Shown here: positions 34,927-42,515 of the stretch, piece by piece
Position numbering within the stretch: the stretch's first letter is position 1
Layout: every line of letters begins with the position of its first letter
Assembly: GCA_937974175.1 (NCBI GenBank)
Contig: CALJIG010000056.1
Span: 13,009 to 77,008 of the forward strand
Direction of reading: 5' to 3'
From: an uncultured Ignavibacteria bacterium
GTDB lineage: Bacteria; Bacteroidota; Ignavibacteria; Tepidaquicellales; Tepidaquicellaceae
DNA: 64,000 nucleotides
Translations under genes and position numbers: made by a program
Notes under the pieces: generated by a model
What the model was told of the DNA's origin: nothing
The model's input: the letters and a program-made list of their open reading frames with translations, nothing else
Database searches by the model: none

Positions 34927-36123
34927 ATGAAAAGACGGGCATTATTCAGGATATTCGATAGATACGTTGGGATACCAATTGTAATTCTTCTTGCCTTCTT
35001 CTTAAAAAGCAGGAAGCGCCTTCCGATTGAAAACATACAGAACATTTTATTCATCAAGCTTGCAGCAATAGGCGATGCGATTTTATTGATCCCTACTCTG
35101 CGCACTCTGAAACATAAATTTCCGAATTCAAAAATTACATTTGTCTGCTCGCCGATTAATTATTCCATCTTAAAAAAAATTCCTTACATAGATGAAATTA
35201 TCAGCGTAGATATTCATTCATACTTAAAGCATCCGTTCCTATTTTTTAAATTCCTGAAGCAGATAAGAAAAAAGAAATACGAAGTTGTGATTGATGCCGA
35301 GCAGTGGCCGCGAATATCCGTAATGATGTTTGCGCTTACAAAATATGATTACGCCATAGGCTTTTCTACAGAGGGGCAGTACCGTCATTTTCTTTTTAAT
35401 GCAGTTATTACCCATACAAGAGACCGTCATGAGCTTGAAGATTTCCTTGCACTGCTTGAGCCGCTTGGCATAAATATCACGGAAGAGGATAAAAAATTAG
35501 AGTATTTTTTAAATGATAAAGACTTTAAATTTGCAGAGGAGTTTTGGTCTAATCACGGCTTCGAAAACCGTACTGTTATCTGCTTACACCCCGGATGCGG
35601 GGAGAACGGATTGCCGCGAGAGTGGCCCGTTAAAAACTACATTGCACTTGGGAAACGACTTATAAAATATGATAAGAATATTATCATACTGATAACCGGA
35701 GCAAAGTTTGAAAAGGTAAGATGCGATGAAATAGCAGAAGGCATAGGCGAAAATATTGTAAACACTGCCGGTCAGTACGAGATAGATAATGTTGTCGCTC
35801 TTGTAAAAAAAGTGAAGCTTATAGTCTGCAGTAATACAGGCATGCTGCACATAGCTTCCTGTGTAGGAACAAAAACACTTGGTCTTCACGGTCCTACGAA
35901 TCCCGTAAAATGGGGTTCTTACAATAAAAACTCTGTACTAATCCAAAGCGATAAATTTTGCAGTCCCTGTTTGTATCTGGGACACGATTACGGCTGCCAG
36001 GAACCGACTTGCATGAACCATATTTCAGTAGATGACGTATTTATAAATATAAGAAAGGCAATACAGCCGGAATTATTTCCGGTCTTTAATATACTTAATA
36101 ACAATATAAATCAGTTAATCTAA
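34927..36123 (+). CDS. Glycosyltransferase family 9 (heptosyltransferase-like)
   Basis: A 398-residue GT-B enzyme of the ADP-heptose:LPS heptosyltransferase family (GT9), which adds sugars to lipopolysaccharide or other envelope glycans at the inner membrane. An N-terminal hydrophobic stretch (residues ~15-26) may anchor it. Family blocks are I-K-L-A-A-I-G-D-A-I-L-L-I-P near residue 45, L-H-P-G-C-G-E-N near 220, and the donor-site V-C-S-N-T-G-M-L-H-I-A-S followed by L-G-L-H-G-P-T-N-P near 300-320. The C-terminal region has a Cys cluster (F-C-S-P-C-L, Y-G-C-Q-E-P-T-C) often seen in these proteins. Eleven bases separate it from the dehydrogenase gene. Confidence 0.9.
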   Translation: MKRRALFRIFDRYVGIPIVILLAFFLKSRKRLPIENIQNILFIKLAAIGDAILLIPTLRTLKHKFPNSKITFVCSPINYSILKKIPYIDEIISVDIHSYLKHPFLFFKFLKQIRKKKYEVVIDAEQWPRISVMMFALTKYDYAIGFSTEGQYRHFLFNAVITHTRDRHELEDFLALLEPLGINITEEDKKLEYFLNDKDFKFAEEFWSNHGFENRTVICLHPGCGENGLPREWPVKNYIALGKRLIKYDKNIIILITGAKFEKVRCDEIAEGIGENIVNTAGQYEIDNVVALVKKVKLIVCSNTGMLHIASCVGTKTLGLHGPTNPVKWGSYNKNSVLIQSDKFCSPCLYLGHDYGCQEPTCMNHISVDDVFINIRKAIQPELFPVFNILNNNINQLI

Positions 36124-36134
36124 ATAAATACTTT

Positions 36135-37253
36135 ATGGAAAATACACAAACACCATTCGAGCTGATAGATGAATTAGAGCACGAGCAGGTTGTATTTTGT
36201 TCAAGCAAGGAAACCGGATTAAAGGCTATAATCGGGATTCACAACACATCATTAGGACCGGCACTTGGGGGCACAAGAATGTGGCAGTATGCAAATGATA
36301 TGGAAGCACTGGTAGACGTATTAAGATTATCAAGAGGAATGACTTACAAAGCAGCAGTTGCCGGGCTAAACCTTGGCGGCGGAAAAGCTGTTATCATAGG
36401 CGATTCCCGCACACAAAAATCAGAACAGTTATTCAGAGCATTCGGAAGATTTATTGAAGGTCTATCCGGAAGATACATCACAGCAGAAGATGTTGGCACA
36501 AATGTAAAAGACATGGAGTATATAATGCAGGAAACACGCCACGTAACAGGTATCCCTGAGGAAGTCGGCGGAAGCGGAGACCCGTCTCCTGTAACTGCTT
36601 ACGGAACTTATGTAGGTATGAAGGCATGCGCGCATGAAATTTACGGTTCGGATTCATTGAACGGTAAAAAAGTTGTTATTCAGGGCGCAGGCGGAAACGT
36701 TGGAAAGCATCTTTGCAAGTTCTTACACAAAGAAGGCGCAATACTATTTGTAAGCGATTTGTATGAAGATAAATTAAAACCATTGGTAGATGAATTCAAA
36801 GCTACAGTAGTCGGTATGGATGATGTTTACTCAATTGAGGCAGATATATTTTCACCTGCAGCATTGGGAGCAATATTGAACGATGAAACAATTCCGCAAC
36901 TGAAAGTAAAAATTGTTGCAGGCGCAGCAAACAATCAGCTGAAAGATGAAAAGAAACACGGACAGATGTTAAAAGACAGAGGCATTTTATATGCTCCTGA
37001 TTATGTAATCAACTCAGGCGGACTTATCAATGTATACACTGAGCTTGAAGGATATAACAGAGAGAGAGCAATGAAGAAGGCATCGAGCATTTATGATATT
37101 GTACAGAACATTATAAATATTTCAAAATCAGAAAACATTCCTCCTCACGTAGCATCTGCACAGGTAGCAATGGAAAGAATCAATAATATTTCCAATGCAA
37201 AGAAAATCAGAGTCTACAGAGATATGAATCTTTTCAAGATGAGAAATTCGTAA
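36135..37253 (+). CDS. Leucine/valine (Glu/Leu/Phe/Val) dehydrogenase
   Basis: A 372-residue NAD-dependent branched-chain amino-acid dehydrogenase that interconverts leucine (or valine/isoleucine) and the 2-oxoacid plus ammonia. L-G-P-A-L-G-G-T-R-M-W and M-T-Y-K-A-A-V-A-G-L-N-L-G-G-G-K form the substrate pocket with the catalytic Lys pair; E-D-V-G-T-N supplies the catalytic Asp region; Q-G-A-G-G-N-V-G is the Rossmann loop. Length and motifs match leucine dehydrogenase rather than the larger glutamate dehydrogenases. It starts 11 bases after the GT9 gene, probably co-transcribed although functionally unrelated. A hairpin terminator follows at 37330. Confidence 0.92.
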   Translation: MENTQTPFELIDELEHEQVVFCSSKETGLKAIIGIHNTSLGPALGGTRMWQYANDMEALVDVLRLSRGMTYKAAVAGLNLGGGKAVIIGDSRTQKSEQLFRAFGRFIEGLSGRYITAEDVGTNVKDMEYIMQETRHVTGIPEEVGGSGDPSPVTAYGTYVGMKACAHEIYGSDSLNGKKVVIQGAGGNVGKHLCKFLHKEGAILFVSDLYEDKLKPLVDEFKATVVGMDDVYSIEADIFSPAALGAILNDETIPQLKVKIVAGAANNQLKDEKKHGQMLKDRGILYAPDYVINSGGLINVYTELEGYNRERAMKKASSIYDIVQNIINISKSENIPPHVASAQVAMERINNISNAKKIRVYRDMNLFKMRNS

Positions 37254-37274
37254 AAAGAAATTGAACACTTAAAA

Positions 37275-37304
37275 GACCTGTCAGGTTTTTAATCCTGACA
37301 GGTC
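37275..37304. repeat. CCTGTCAGG palindrome
   Basis: GACCTGTCAGG 37275-37285 pairs perfectly with CCTGACAGGTC 37294-37304; loop TTTTTAAT. Fourth copy of this dispersed hairpin in the window. Confidence 0.8.
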
Positions 37305-37329
37305 AAAGTGGTTAACAAATATAACTCTC

Positions 37330-37366
37330 GCCGCGCTTTAGAAATAAACCGCGGCTTATTTTTTCC
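37330..37366 (+). terminator. Terminator after the amino-acid dehydrogenase gene
   Basis: GCCGCGCTTTA, GAAA loop, TAAACCGCGGC (37330-37355, one mismatch), then a T-rich run TTATTTTTT. Confidence 0.85.
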
Positions 37367-37371
37367 CCCAT

Positions 37372-37409
37372 CTTCCCCCTCCTTGATAAGGAGGGGGGTA
37401 GGGGGAGGT
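37372..37409 (+). repeat. REP-like element, forward copy
   Basis: CTTCCCCCTCCTTGATAAGG then AGGGGGGTAGGGGGAGGT. Solitary copy, no inverted partner nearby. Confidence 0.85.
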
Positions 37410-37487
37410 CAAAAAGTAACAGTATTATTTTATAAGTTTTATATTTCTCTTTTCTAAGAGAAATCAAAAAAAATAGTAACAAAAATT

Positions 37488-37676
37488 ATGGATACATTTG
37501 TTTGGGTAGCGGTAGTAGTGCTTATAATAGTAATTGCAATTGCTACAGTCACAACATCGGTAAATAAGTACAGCAATAAGCTTACGAAGAAATATCTCGA
37601 TAAGTCCTTTGAGCAGGATGACGGCGATCCGGGTGAGCAGGATGCTAAGGTTACGAAAAATACAAAAGATGCGTAA
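37488..37676 (+). CDS. Small single-pass membrane protein
   Basis: A 62-residue protein from an ATG. Residues 4-25 are one hydrophobic helix (V-W-V-A-V-V-V-L-I-I-V-I-A-I-A), followed by a charged, Asp/Lys-rich cytoplasmic-type tail. No family is recognised. It could be a small membrane regulator. It lies between a REP-like element and the DUF3127 gene, about 200 bases from each. The clean N-terminal helix, acidic/basic tail and sensible codon use make it a probable real gene. Confidence 0.55.
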   Translation: MDTFVWVAVVVLIIVIAIATVTTSVNKYSNKLTKKYLDKSFEQDDGDPGEQDAKVTKNTKDA

Positions 37677-37882
37677 TCTGAAATGATAAGTATTAGAAAA
37701 ACAATGAAACAGAATTTTACGCTCAGAAAAATTTTCGGACTAAACTGTTGTTAAAATAATCTAAATATTTTTGATGAAATTTAATTATTTTGTTTTAACA
37801 GCAATATATTGCTCAAAAATAGAAAAAGCGTAACCTGAAATACAAAAGCTTTAAAATAACTCAAAACACATAAAATATATAA

Positions 37883-38227
37883 ATGACACTATCCGGTAAA
37901 CTTTTAGAGATATTCCAGACGAAAAACATAACAGATAAGTTCAAAAAGCGCGAATTTGTTGTAGAATATGCAGAAAATGCCAACTATCCGCAGACCATTT
38001 CAATGGAAATGCAGCAGGATAATTGCAGTGCTCTGGATAAATTCAATACAGGCGATTACGTTGAAGTGACCTTCGACCTTCGCGGCAGAAAATGGGTAAG
38101 TCCGCAGGGCGATACAAAGTACTTTAATACACTCGTTGCCTGGAAGCTGGCAAGAGCCGGCGGCAATGATTCGGGCACGGAAGAGGTTCATATCGAGGCT
38201 CAGGATCCGAACGATTTGCCGTTCTAA
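37883..38227 (+). CDS. DUF3127 OB-fold-like protein with SSB-type tail
   Basis: A 114-residue protein of the DUF3127 family found mainly in Bacteroidota. Family features include the N-terminal M-T-L-S-G-K-L-L-E-I-F, F-K-K-R-E-F-V-V-E-Y, and F-D-L-R-G-R-K-W. The pattern is that of a small OB fold. The C terminus is acidic and ends A-Q-D-P-N-D-L-P-F, resembling the D-D-x-P-F tip by which single-stranded-DNA-binding proteins recruit partners. A nucleic-acid-binding role is therefore an inference. It is a stand-alone gene between the small membrane protein and lepB. Starts with ATG; no hairpin was recognised after it. Confidence 0.85.
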   Translation: MTLSGKLLEIFQTKNITDKFKKREFVVEYAENANYPQTISMEMQQDNCSALDKFNTGDYVEVTFDLRGRKWVSPQGDTKYFNTLVAWKLARAGGNDSGTEEVHIEAQDPNDLPF

Positions 38228-38305
38228 GAGCTAAGCTTTCCCTCAAAAATATACCCTCAAATTCATTATATTATTAATTAAATTTGCCGGATTATTATAA
38301 GAGGG

Positions 38306-39367
38306 ATGCAAGAACCTGTAAGAAAAAAGTATAAAGAGCGCAGTACAATTCTTGCTGCGCTTTATAATCTGCTGCCCGGTCTGGGGTATTTTTACATAGG
38401 GAAATTCCGCCTTGGAATTTTATTCGCGCTGCTCTATCCATTCCTTTTTATAATTGTAAATTACATTTCGGATTATCTTTCTCCTCGAACGAATTCCATT
38501 TTCTTTCTTGGCTCGTATGTAGTTCTCGTTATCCTCCCTGTCATTCATGTTATAATTCGTGTACGAAAAGAACAGCTTCATAAAGTTTACATTCTTCAGA
38601 GGTATAACAAGGTTTTGCTTTATATAGTCTTTGCAGGTCTTGCTTATGTTTACACCGAGTATCTGAAAGATCTTACCTATGAAATTCACAGAATTCCCTC
38701 TAACAGCATGCAGAATACTTTGCAGGTCAGCGATAGAGTTCTTGTAAAATATAATTGGTACGGCATTTATGATTCTTATTCCGGCAAGCGGCTTCTGAAT
38801 TTTCATACGCCGAAGAAAAATGAAATAGTGGTTTACTCATCCGATGAAGAGGGTTACAGGGAGCTTTTTTTAAAGCGATTAGTAGGTGAACCGCGCGATA
38901 CAATCCATATAATAGAGAGGAATGTTTTCATAAACGGAATTCAGGAGAGCGATAACCCTAATTTTAAATATGATAACATTCGTCGTGAGAGGGGATTCGT
39001 TAACTGGAATATTTACCCCAAAGGGGCAAAGTGGAACGAAGAAAACTACGGACCGATATATCTTCCTGCTAAAAATGACATAGTAAAAATTGATTCAAAT
39101 AATATTGTTTTATGGAAGCCCGTTATTATCCGTGAGCAAAATCAGATATTAAGCAAAGAGGAAAAGGAAATTCTCATAGGTAAAATCCTTGCAAAAGGGG
39201 AGTATGAAGTGAAAAATAATTATTACTTCATGCTGGGCGATAACAGAACGAATTCGTGGGATAGCCGTTATACAGGCTTGATAAGCGAAGAAGATATTCT
39301 GGGCAGAGTGGAGTTTCTGGTTTATAATCCGGATGTTTGGGAGAGAATGGGAATTATTCTAAAGTAA
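38306..39367 (+). CDS. lepB: Signal peptidase I
   Basis: A 353-residue serine-lysine type I signal peptidase that removes Sec signal peptides at the outer face of the inner membrane. The N-terminal ~120 residues hold four hydrophobic segments, more than the usual one or two; the first resembles a TM2-like block (L-L-P-G-L-G-Y-F-Y-I-G). Catalytic Ser is in I-P-S-N-S-M near residue 133, catalytic Lys in F-L-K-R-L-V-G near 192, and the C-terminal box G-D-N-R-T-N-S-W-D-S-R near 312. Between them is an insertion of ~80 residues, common in Bacteroidota enzymes. GAGGG directly precedes the ATG. Convergent with the kinase gene, three bases apart. Confidence 0.93.
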   Translation: MQEPVRKKYKERSTILAALYNLLPGLGYFYIGKFRLGILFALLYPFLFIIVNYISDYLSPRTNSIFFLGSYVVLVILPVIHVIIRVRKEQLHKVYILQRYNKVLLYIVFAGLAYVYTEYLKDLTYEIHRIPSNSMQNTLQVSDRVLVKYNWYGIYDSYSGKRLLNFHTPKKNEIVVYSSDEEGYRELFLKRLVGEPRDTIHIIERNVFINGIQESDNPNFKYDNIRRERGFVNWNIYPKGAKWNEENYGPIYLPAKNDIVKIDSNNIVLWKPVIIREQNQILSKEEKEILIGKILAKGEYEVKNNYYFMLGDNRTNSWDSRYTGLISEEDILGRVEFLVYNPDVWERMGIILK

Positions 39368-39370
39368 TCC

Positions 39371-39994
39371 CTACGCTCCCACTTTCTGCTTTATCAGGTC
39401 TATAATAAAATCATAATCAGGCTCATGCTGAACGAAGTCAAGATTATCCGAAGGCACGATTAAAATAGGGGAGAGATTGTAATTCGAAATCCATTCTTCA
39501 TAGCTTGTGTTCAATAACTCTAAGTAAGATACATCGATATCTTTCTCAAAAACTCTTCCGCGTTTTTGGATCTGCTTTACTAAAGTTTCAGTATTGGCTT
39601 TTAGGTATACAAGCAAGTCCGGCGGTCTGAGAAAGTAAGTCATCTCTGCAAATAGCTGGCGGTAGTTTGCATAATCCCTGTCCGTCATATTTCCCATTGT
39701 GTGCAAATTTTTTGCAAAGATTTCCACATCTTCGTAAATGCTTCTATCCTGTATCACCGATTTTTCATTCATAAGAATTTCCTTATGAGTTTTAAATCTG
39801 TGCGATAAAAAATAAACCTGAAGGTTGAATGACCACCGCTTCATATCATCGTAAAAATCCTTTAAGTAAGGATTGTCATCTACTGATTCAAAGTAAGGTG
39901 TGAAATCGAACTGCTCTGCAATTTTTTTTGTAAGCGAAGATTTGCCTGAGCCTATATTTCCTGCTATAGAAATAAAGATTTTCTTATCGGTCAT
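39371..39994 (-). CDS. Deoxynucleoside kinase (dAK/dGK type)
   Basis: A 207-residue P-loop kinase that phosphorylates deoxynucleosides (deoxyadenosine/deoxyguanosine or deoxycytidine) for dNTP salvage. The P-loop G-N-I-G-S-G-K-S is at residues 12-19, the substrate Glu in Y-F-E-S-V, the D-R-S-I-Y-E-D motif near residue 84, and the lid Arg region K-R-G-R-V-F-E near 150. Typical length. It complements the cdd-tdk salvage operon elsewhere in the window but is not linked to it. Its stop is three bases from that of lepB on the other strand, with no visible terminator between. Confidence 0.92.
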   Translation of the reverse strand: MTDKKIFISIAGNIGSGKSSLTKKIAEQFDFTPYFESVDDNPYLKDFYDDMKRWSFNLQVYFLSHRFKTHKEILMNEKSVIQDRSIYEDVEIFAKNLHTMGNMTDRDYANYRQLFAEMTYFLRPPDLLVYLKANTETLVKQIQKRGRVFEKDIDVSYLELLNTSYEEWISNYNLSPILIVPSDNLDFVQHEPDYDFIIDLIKQKVGA

Positions 39995-40050
39995 GGGTTA
40001 GGTACCTTAAGTAAAATTTTTAAAAGAATAAATGAGCGATTACGGGAAAT

Positions 40051-40084
40051 AAAAAAACCGTCCTGCTTTCACAGAACGGTTTTT
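40051..40084 (-). terminator. Terminator after rplS
   Basis: AAAAACCGTCCTG (40053-40065) pairs with CAGAACGGTTTTT (40072-40084), one mismatch, and the A-run at 40051-40057 gives a T-run on the minus strand. It closes the ffh-to-rplS gene series. Confidence 0.85.
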
Positions 40085-40098
40085 GATTGGAATGAAAA

Positions 40099-40494
40099 TT
40101 ATGCTGTTGCGTCTGCTTTTTTATCAGCGCCTTCAACTATTAATGCTTTCTTTTTATCTTTAATCTTTGTAGCTGCTTTACCGGTAAGACCTCTTAAATA
40201 GTAAAGTTTAGCTCTTCTGATAGAACCTTCTTTAACGATATCAACCTTAGCAATTCTAGGTGAGTTCATCGGGAAAATTCTTTCGACACCAACGCCGTTA
40301 GAAATTTTTCTGACGCGGAACGTTTTGCTGATGCCGCCGCCTTTTATTCCCATTACGATTCCTTTGAAAAGCTGGATTCTTTCTTTATCGCCTTCGATAA
40401 CCTTTACGGAAACCGAAATTGTATCGCCGACGTGAAATTCCGGAAGGTCCGTTCTCAATTGCGCCGCTGTTACTAAATTAATTATTTTTTCCAT
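40099..40494 (-). CDS. rplS: 50S ribosomal protein L19
   Basis: A 131-residue L19, located at the 30S-50S interface of the ribosome. Conserved features are F-H-V-G-D-T-I-S-V, E-G-x-K-E-R-I-Q-L-F-K-G, S-K-T-F-R-V-R-K-I-S-N-G-V-G-V-E-R-I-F-P and R-R-A-K-L-Y-Y-L-R. The core L19 ends near residue 115, and a short Lys/Ala-rich tail follows. It is the last gene of the series ffh-rpsP-khpA-rimM-trmD-rplS. A 215-base gap filled by an inverted pair of REP-like elements separates it from trmD. Starts with ATG. Confidence 0.97.
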   Translation of the reverse strand: MEKIINLVTAAQLRTDLPEFHVGDTISVSVKVIEGDKERIQLFKGIVMGIKGGGISKTFRVRKISNGVGVERIFPMNSPRIAKVDIVKEGSIRRAKLYYLRGLTGKAATKIKDKKKALIVEGADKKADATA

Positions 40495-40553
40495 TGTCGT
40501 TTACTCCCTAATGGTGTTTGTTATTATTAAAAAACTCTGTGATTTTTATTTTT

Positions 40554-40639
40554 CTTCCCCCTCCTTACGAAGGAGGGGGACTGAGGGGGCGGTTCAATTT
40601 GTTAACCACCCCCAACCCCCTCCTTATCAAGGAGGGGGC
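40554..40639. repeat. Inverted pair of REP-like elements between trmD and rplS
   Basis: A forward copy at 40554-40594 (CTTCCCCCTCCTTACGAAGG, tail GGGGGCGGT) and a reverse copy at 40601-40639 (GTTAACCACCCCCAACCCCC then TCCTTATCAAGGAGGGGG) lie only about six bases apart. The pair resembles those flanking the genes at 17325 and 32554, but nothing lies between its members. Confidence 0.85.
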
Positions 40640-40709
40640 ATATAAACTTTTATTTCAGTGAACCTAGCAAACTTTAAATGTCTCACTACTAAGTACTCAA
40701 TACTCAATA

Positions 40710-41378
40710 CTATCGTTTCTTACTCTTTCTGTACTTCGCCTTTGCCTTCTTCTCTCTCCATTCTTTTATCTTTGCGTGGTTTCCTGAAAGAAGTATATCA
40801 GGCACTTTATACTTGCCGTATTTTTCAGGTCTTGTATATAGCGGCGCATCAAAAACCGTATCTACCTGGAACGTATCTGTCAGTGAGCTTTCGCTATCTC
40901 CCAATGCTCCGGGTATTAATCGTGCAACCGCATCCATAAATATAACTGCGGCTAAATCTCCGCATGATAATACAAAATCTCCTATGGAAACTTCTTCCGT
41001 TGCCAGATATTTTATTACGCGCTCATCTATTCCCTTATAGTGTCCGCAGAGCAACATGAAGTTTTGCTTTAAAGAAAAATCGTTCGCTGCTTTCTGGTTC
41101 AATCTTTTCCCCTGCGGGGAGAAATTTATAATTGCATCGTACTCTCTTTCACTCTTCAGCTTTTCCGCGCATCTGAAAAACGGTTCGGGTTTAAGTATCA
41201 TCCCAACTCCGCCGCCAAATGGCGAGTCATCTATTTGTCTGTACTTTCCTTCGGCATAATCTCTGAGATGATGAACATAAACTTCCACTAATCCTTTTTT
41301 TGTCGCTCTTCCTATTAAACCGTTTTCAATAGGAGAAGTCACAATTTTCGGATTAGCTGTTAGTATATCAAATCTCAT
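40710..41378 (-). CDS. trmD: tRNA (guanine-N1-)-methyltransferase
   Basis: A 222-residue SPOUT methyltransferase that makes m1G37 in tRNAs with a G at position 36, preventing frameshifting. Visible blocks are the start M-R-F-D-I-L-T, G-G-G-V-G-M-I-L-K-P-E-P, L-C-G-H-Y-K-G-I-D-E-R-V (cofactor knot), S-C-G-D-L-A-A, and P-G-A-L-G-D-S-E-S (catalytic region), plus a Lys/Arg-rich C terminus. Standard position downstream of rimM, but separated from it by a 130-base gap containing REP-like elements. Starts with ATG. Confidence 0.96.
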   Translation of the reverse strand: MRFDILTANPKIVTSPIENGLIGRATKKGLVEVYVHHLRDYAEGKYRQIDDSPFGGGVGMILKPEPFFRCAEKLKSEREYDAIINFSPQGKRLNQKAANDFSLKQNFMLLCGHYKGIDERVIKYLATEEVSIGDFVLSCGDLAAVIFMDAVARLIPGALGDSESSLTDTFQVDTVFDAPLYTRPEKYGKYKVPDILLSGNHAKIKEWREKKAKAKYRKSKKR

Positions 41379-41387
41379 TTTGTATGT

Positions 41388-41491
41388 CCTCCCCCTTACT
41401 AAGGGGGAGTTAGAGGGGGTTTAATGTATAATTTGAAAATTTCAAATCCTTCGTTAAACCACCCCTAACCCCTCCTTGGTAAGGAGGGGAA
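41388..41491. repeat. Inverted pair of REP-like elements between rimM and trmD
   Basis: The forward-type copy at 41388-41423 (CCTCCCCCTTACTAAGGGGG, tail ending GGGGGTTTAA) and the reverse copy at 41453-41491 (TTAAACCACCCCTAACCCCT then CCTTGGTAAGGAGGGG) have about 30 bases of unrelated AT-rich sequence between them. Confidence 0.82.
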
Positions 41492-41507
41492 CTTTTCAGT
41501 TTAAATT

Positions 41508-42047
41508 TTATTCCAGAAAGCCTTCAATAAGCTCAACAACAATTTTTTTCTCATCTGCATCGATGCTTTTTACAAACTCTTCACGATAGGGAATTAATAT
41601 TTCTTTCCCCTCAATGCTTTTTACATTGAGTATATCATGCGAGCCGTAGTTATCTATCTTTTCAAGTGTACCCAGCAATTCATTCCCGTTAAAAACATTA
41701 AATCCTATTATCTCATAATGAAAATATTTTCCTTTGGGAAGCTTTAACTTCTCTCCTTCAGGTATAAGAATTTCATAATGCACAAATGCCGCTGCCTCTT
41801 CTTTTGAATTTATTCCTTGAAGTTTAATTGTAATCTGCGAATGTGTTACATCGCATTTTTCAATTTTGAATTCAAATTCATCATTCGGATTCAGCGCGAA
41901 CAAAGATTTCCTTTCATCAAAAAGATAAACTCTTTTTAACTTGAGAAATCTCTCGGGATATTCTGTAAACGGAGTTACTTTCAACAGTCCTTTTATTCCT
42001 GAGCATCCGCTCAATTTACCTATGCAAATGAAATCGTTGTATTCCAA
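41508..42047 (-). CDS. rimM: Ribosome maturation factor RimM
   Basis: A 179-residue RimM that binds the 30S subunit and S19 to help fold the 16S 3' domain. The N-terminal RimM domain shows C-I-G-K-L-S-G-C-S-G-I-K-G-L-L-K-V-T-P-F-T; the C-terminal PRC-barrel-like domain begins at K-L-P-K-G-K-Y-F-H-Y-E-I-I-G-F and contains L-N-V-K-S-I-E-G-K-E-I-L-I-P. Starts at TTG 42047, 15 bases after khpA, so it is translated from the same message. Confidence 0.93.
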   Translation of the reverse strand: MEYNDFICIGKLSGCSGIKGLLKVTPFTEYPERFLKLKRVYLFDERKSLFALNPNDEFEFKIEKCDVTHSQITIKLQGINSKEEAAAFVHYEILIPEGEKLKLPKGKYFHYEIIGFNVFNGNELLGTLEKIDNYGSHDILNVKSIEGKEILIPYREEFVKSIDADEKKIVVELIEGFLE

Positions 42048-42062
42048 TATTAGTACAAATAA

Positions 42063-42317
42063 TTATTGCTGCTCGTGCTTTTCGTGTCTATCCGGTATTT
42101 CAAGGATTGCAATTCTGCCTTGTTTGGCTGCTATTGCTCCAAGTAAAGTTCTGATTGCCTTTGCCGTTCTGCCCTGCTTGCCAATCACTTTACCGGTTTC
42201 CGTTTCGTCCACAAAAAGTTTGTATTTAATTTTGTTTCCGTCTTCTGTTTCTTCTATTACTACTGCTTCAGGCTTATCGACCAAATGCTGGGCGATAAAT
42301 TCAATGAAGTTTTTCAT
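42063..42317 (-). CDS. khpA: KH-domain RNA-binding protein KhpA
   Basis: An 84-residue single KH-domain protein with the RNA-binding loop V-I-G-K-Q-G-R-T-A-K-A-I-R near residue 50. KhpA (YlqC) binds RNA, often with KhpB, and affects division and translation. The ATG at 42317 is chosen over one 60 bases upstream because a good Shine-Dalgarno (AAGGAGA) stands six bases before it and the start M-K-N-F-I-E-F matches the family. A His/Glu/Gln-rich tail ends the protein. Located between rpsP and rimM as in many bacteria. Confidence 0.92.
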   Translation of the reverse strand: MKNFIEFIAQHLVDKPEAVVIEETEDGNKIKYKLFVDETETGKVIGKQGRTAKAIRTLLGAIAAKQGRIAILEIPDRHEKHEQQ

Positions 42318-42323
42318 GTTGAT

Positions 42324-42330
42324 TCTCCTT
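42324..42330 (-). promoter_or_regulatory. Shine-Dalgarno of khpA
   Basis: AAGGAGA on the minus strand, six bases before the ATG at 42317. It decides the start against the upstream in-frame ATG; strong Shine-Dalgarno sequences are otherwise scarce here. Confidence 0.75.
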
Positions 42331-42515
42331 TGGGGTAGTTTAATAGGAATCTTACTGCTAAAGAAAAACTTTCTCACTAGAATACGGACTCAGAATTAGC
42401 CGTGTAATATACCTTAGCATATTAGCCGCATTGTTATTCTCGTTTTGCCCGCCCTGATATAACTTAATGCTCCCAACAAGTTAATGAAGGGGAACTTATA
42501 AATTACAAATTAAAA

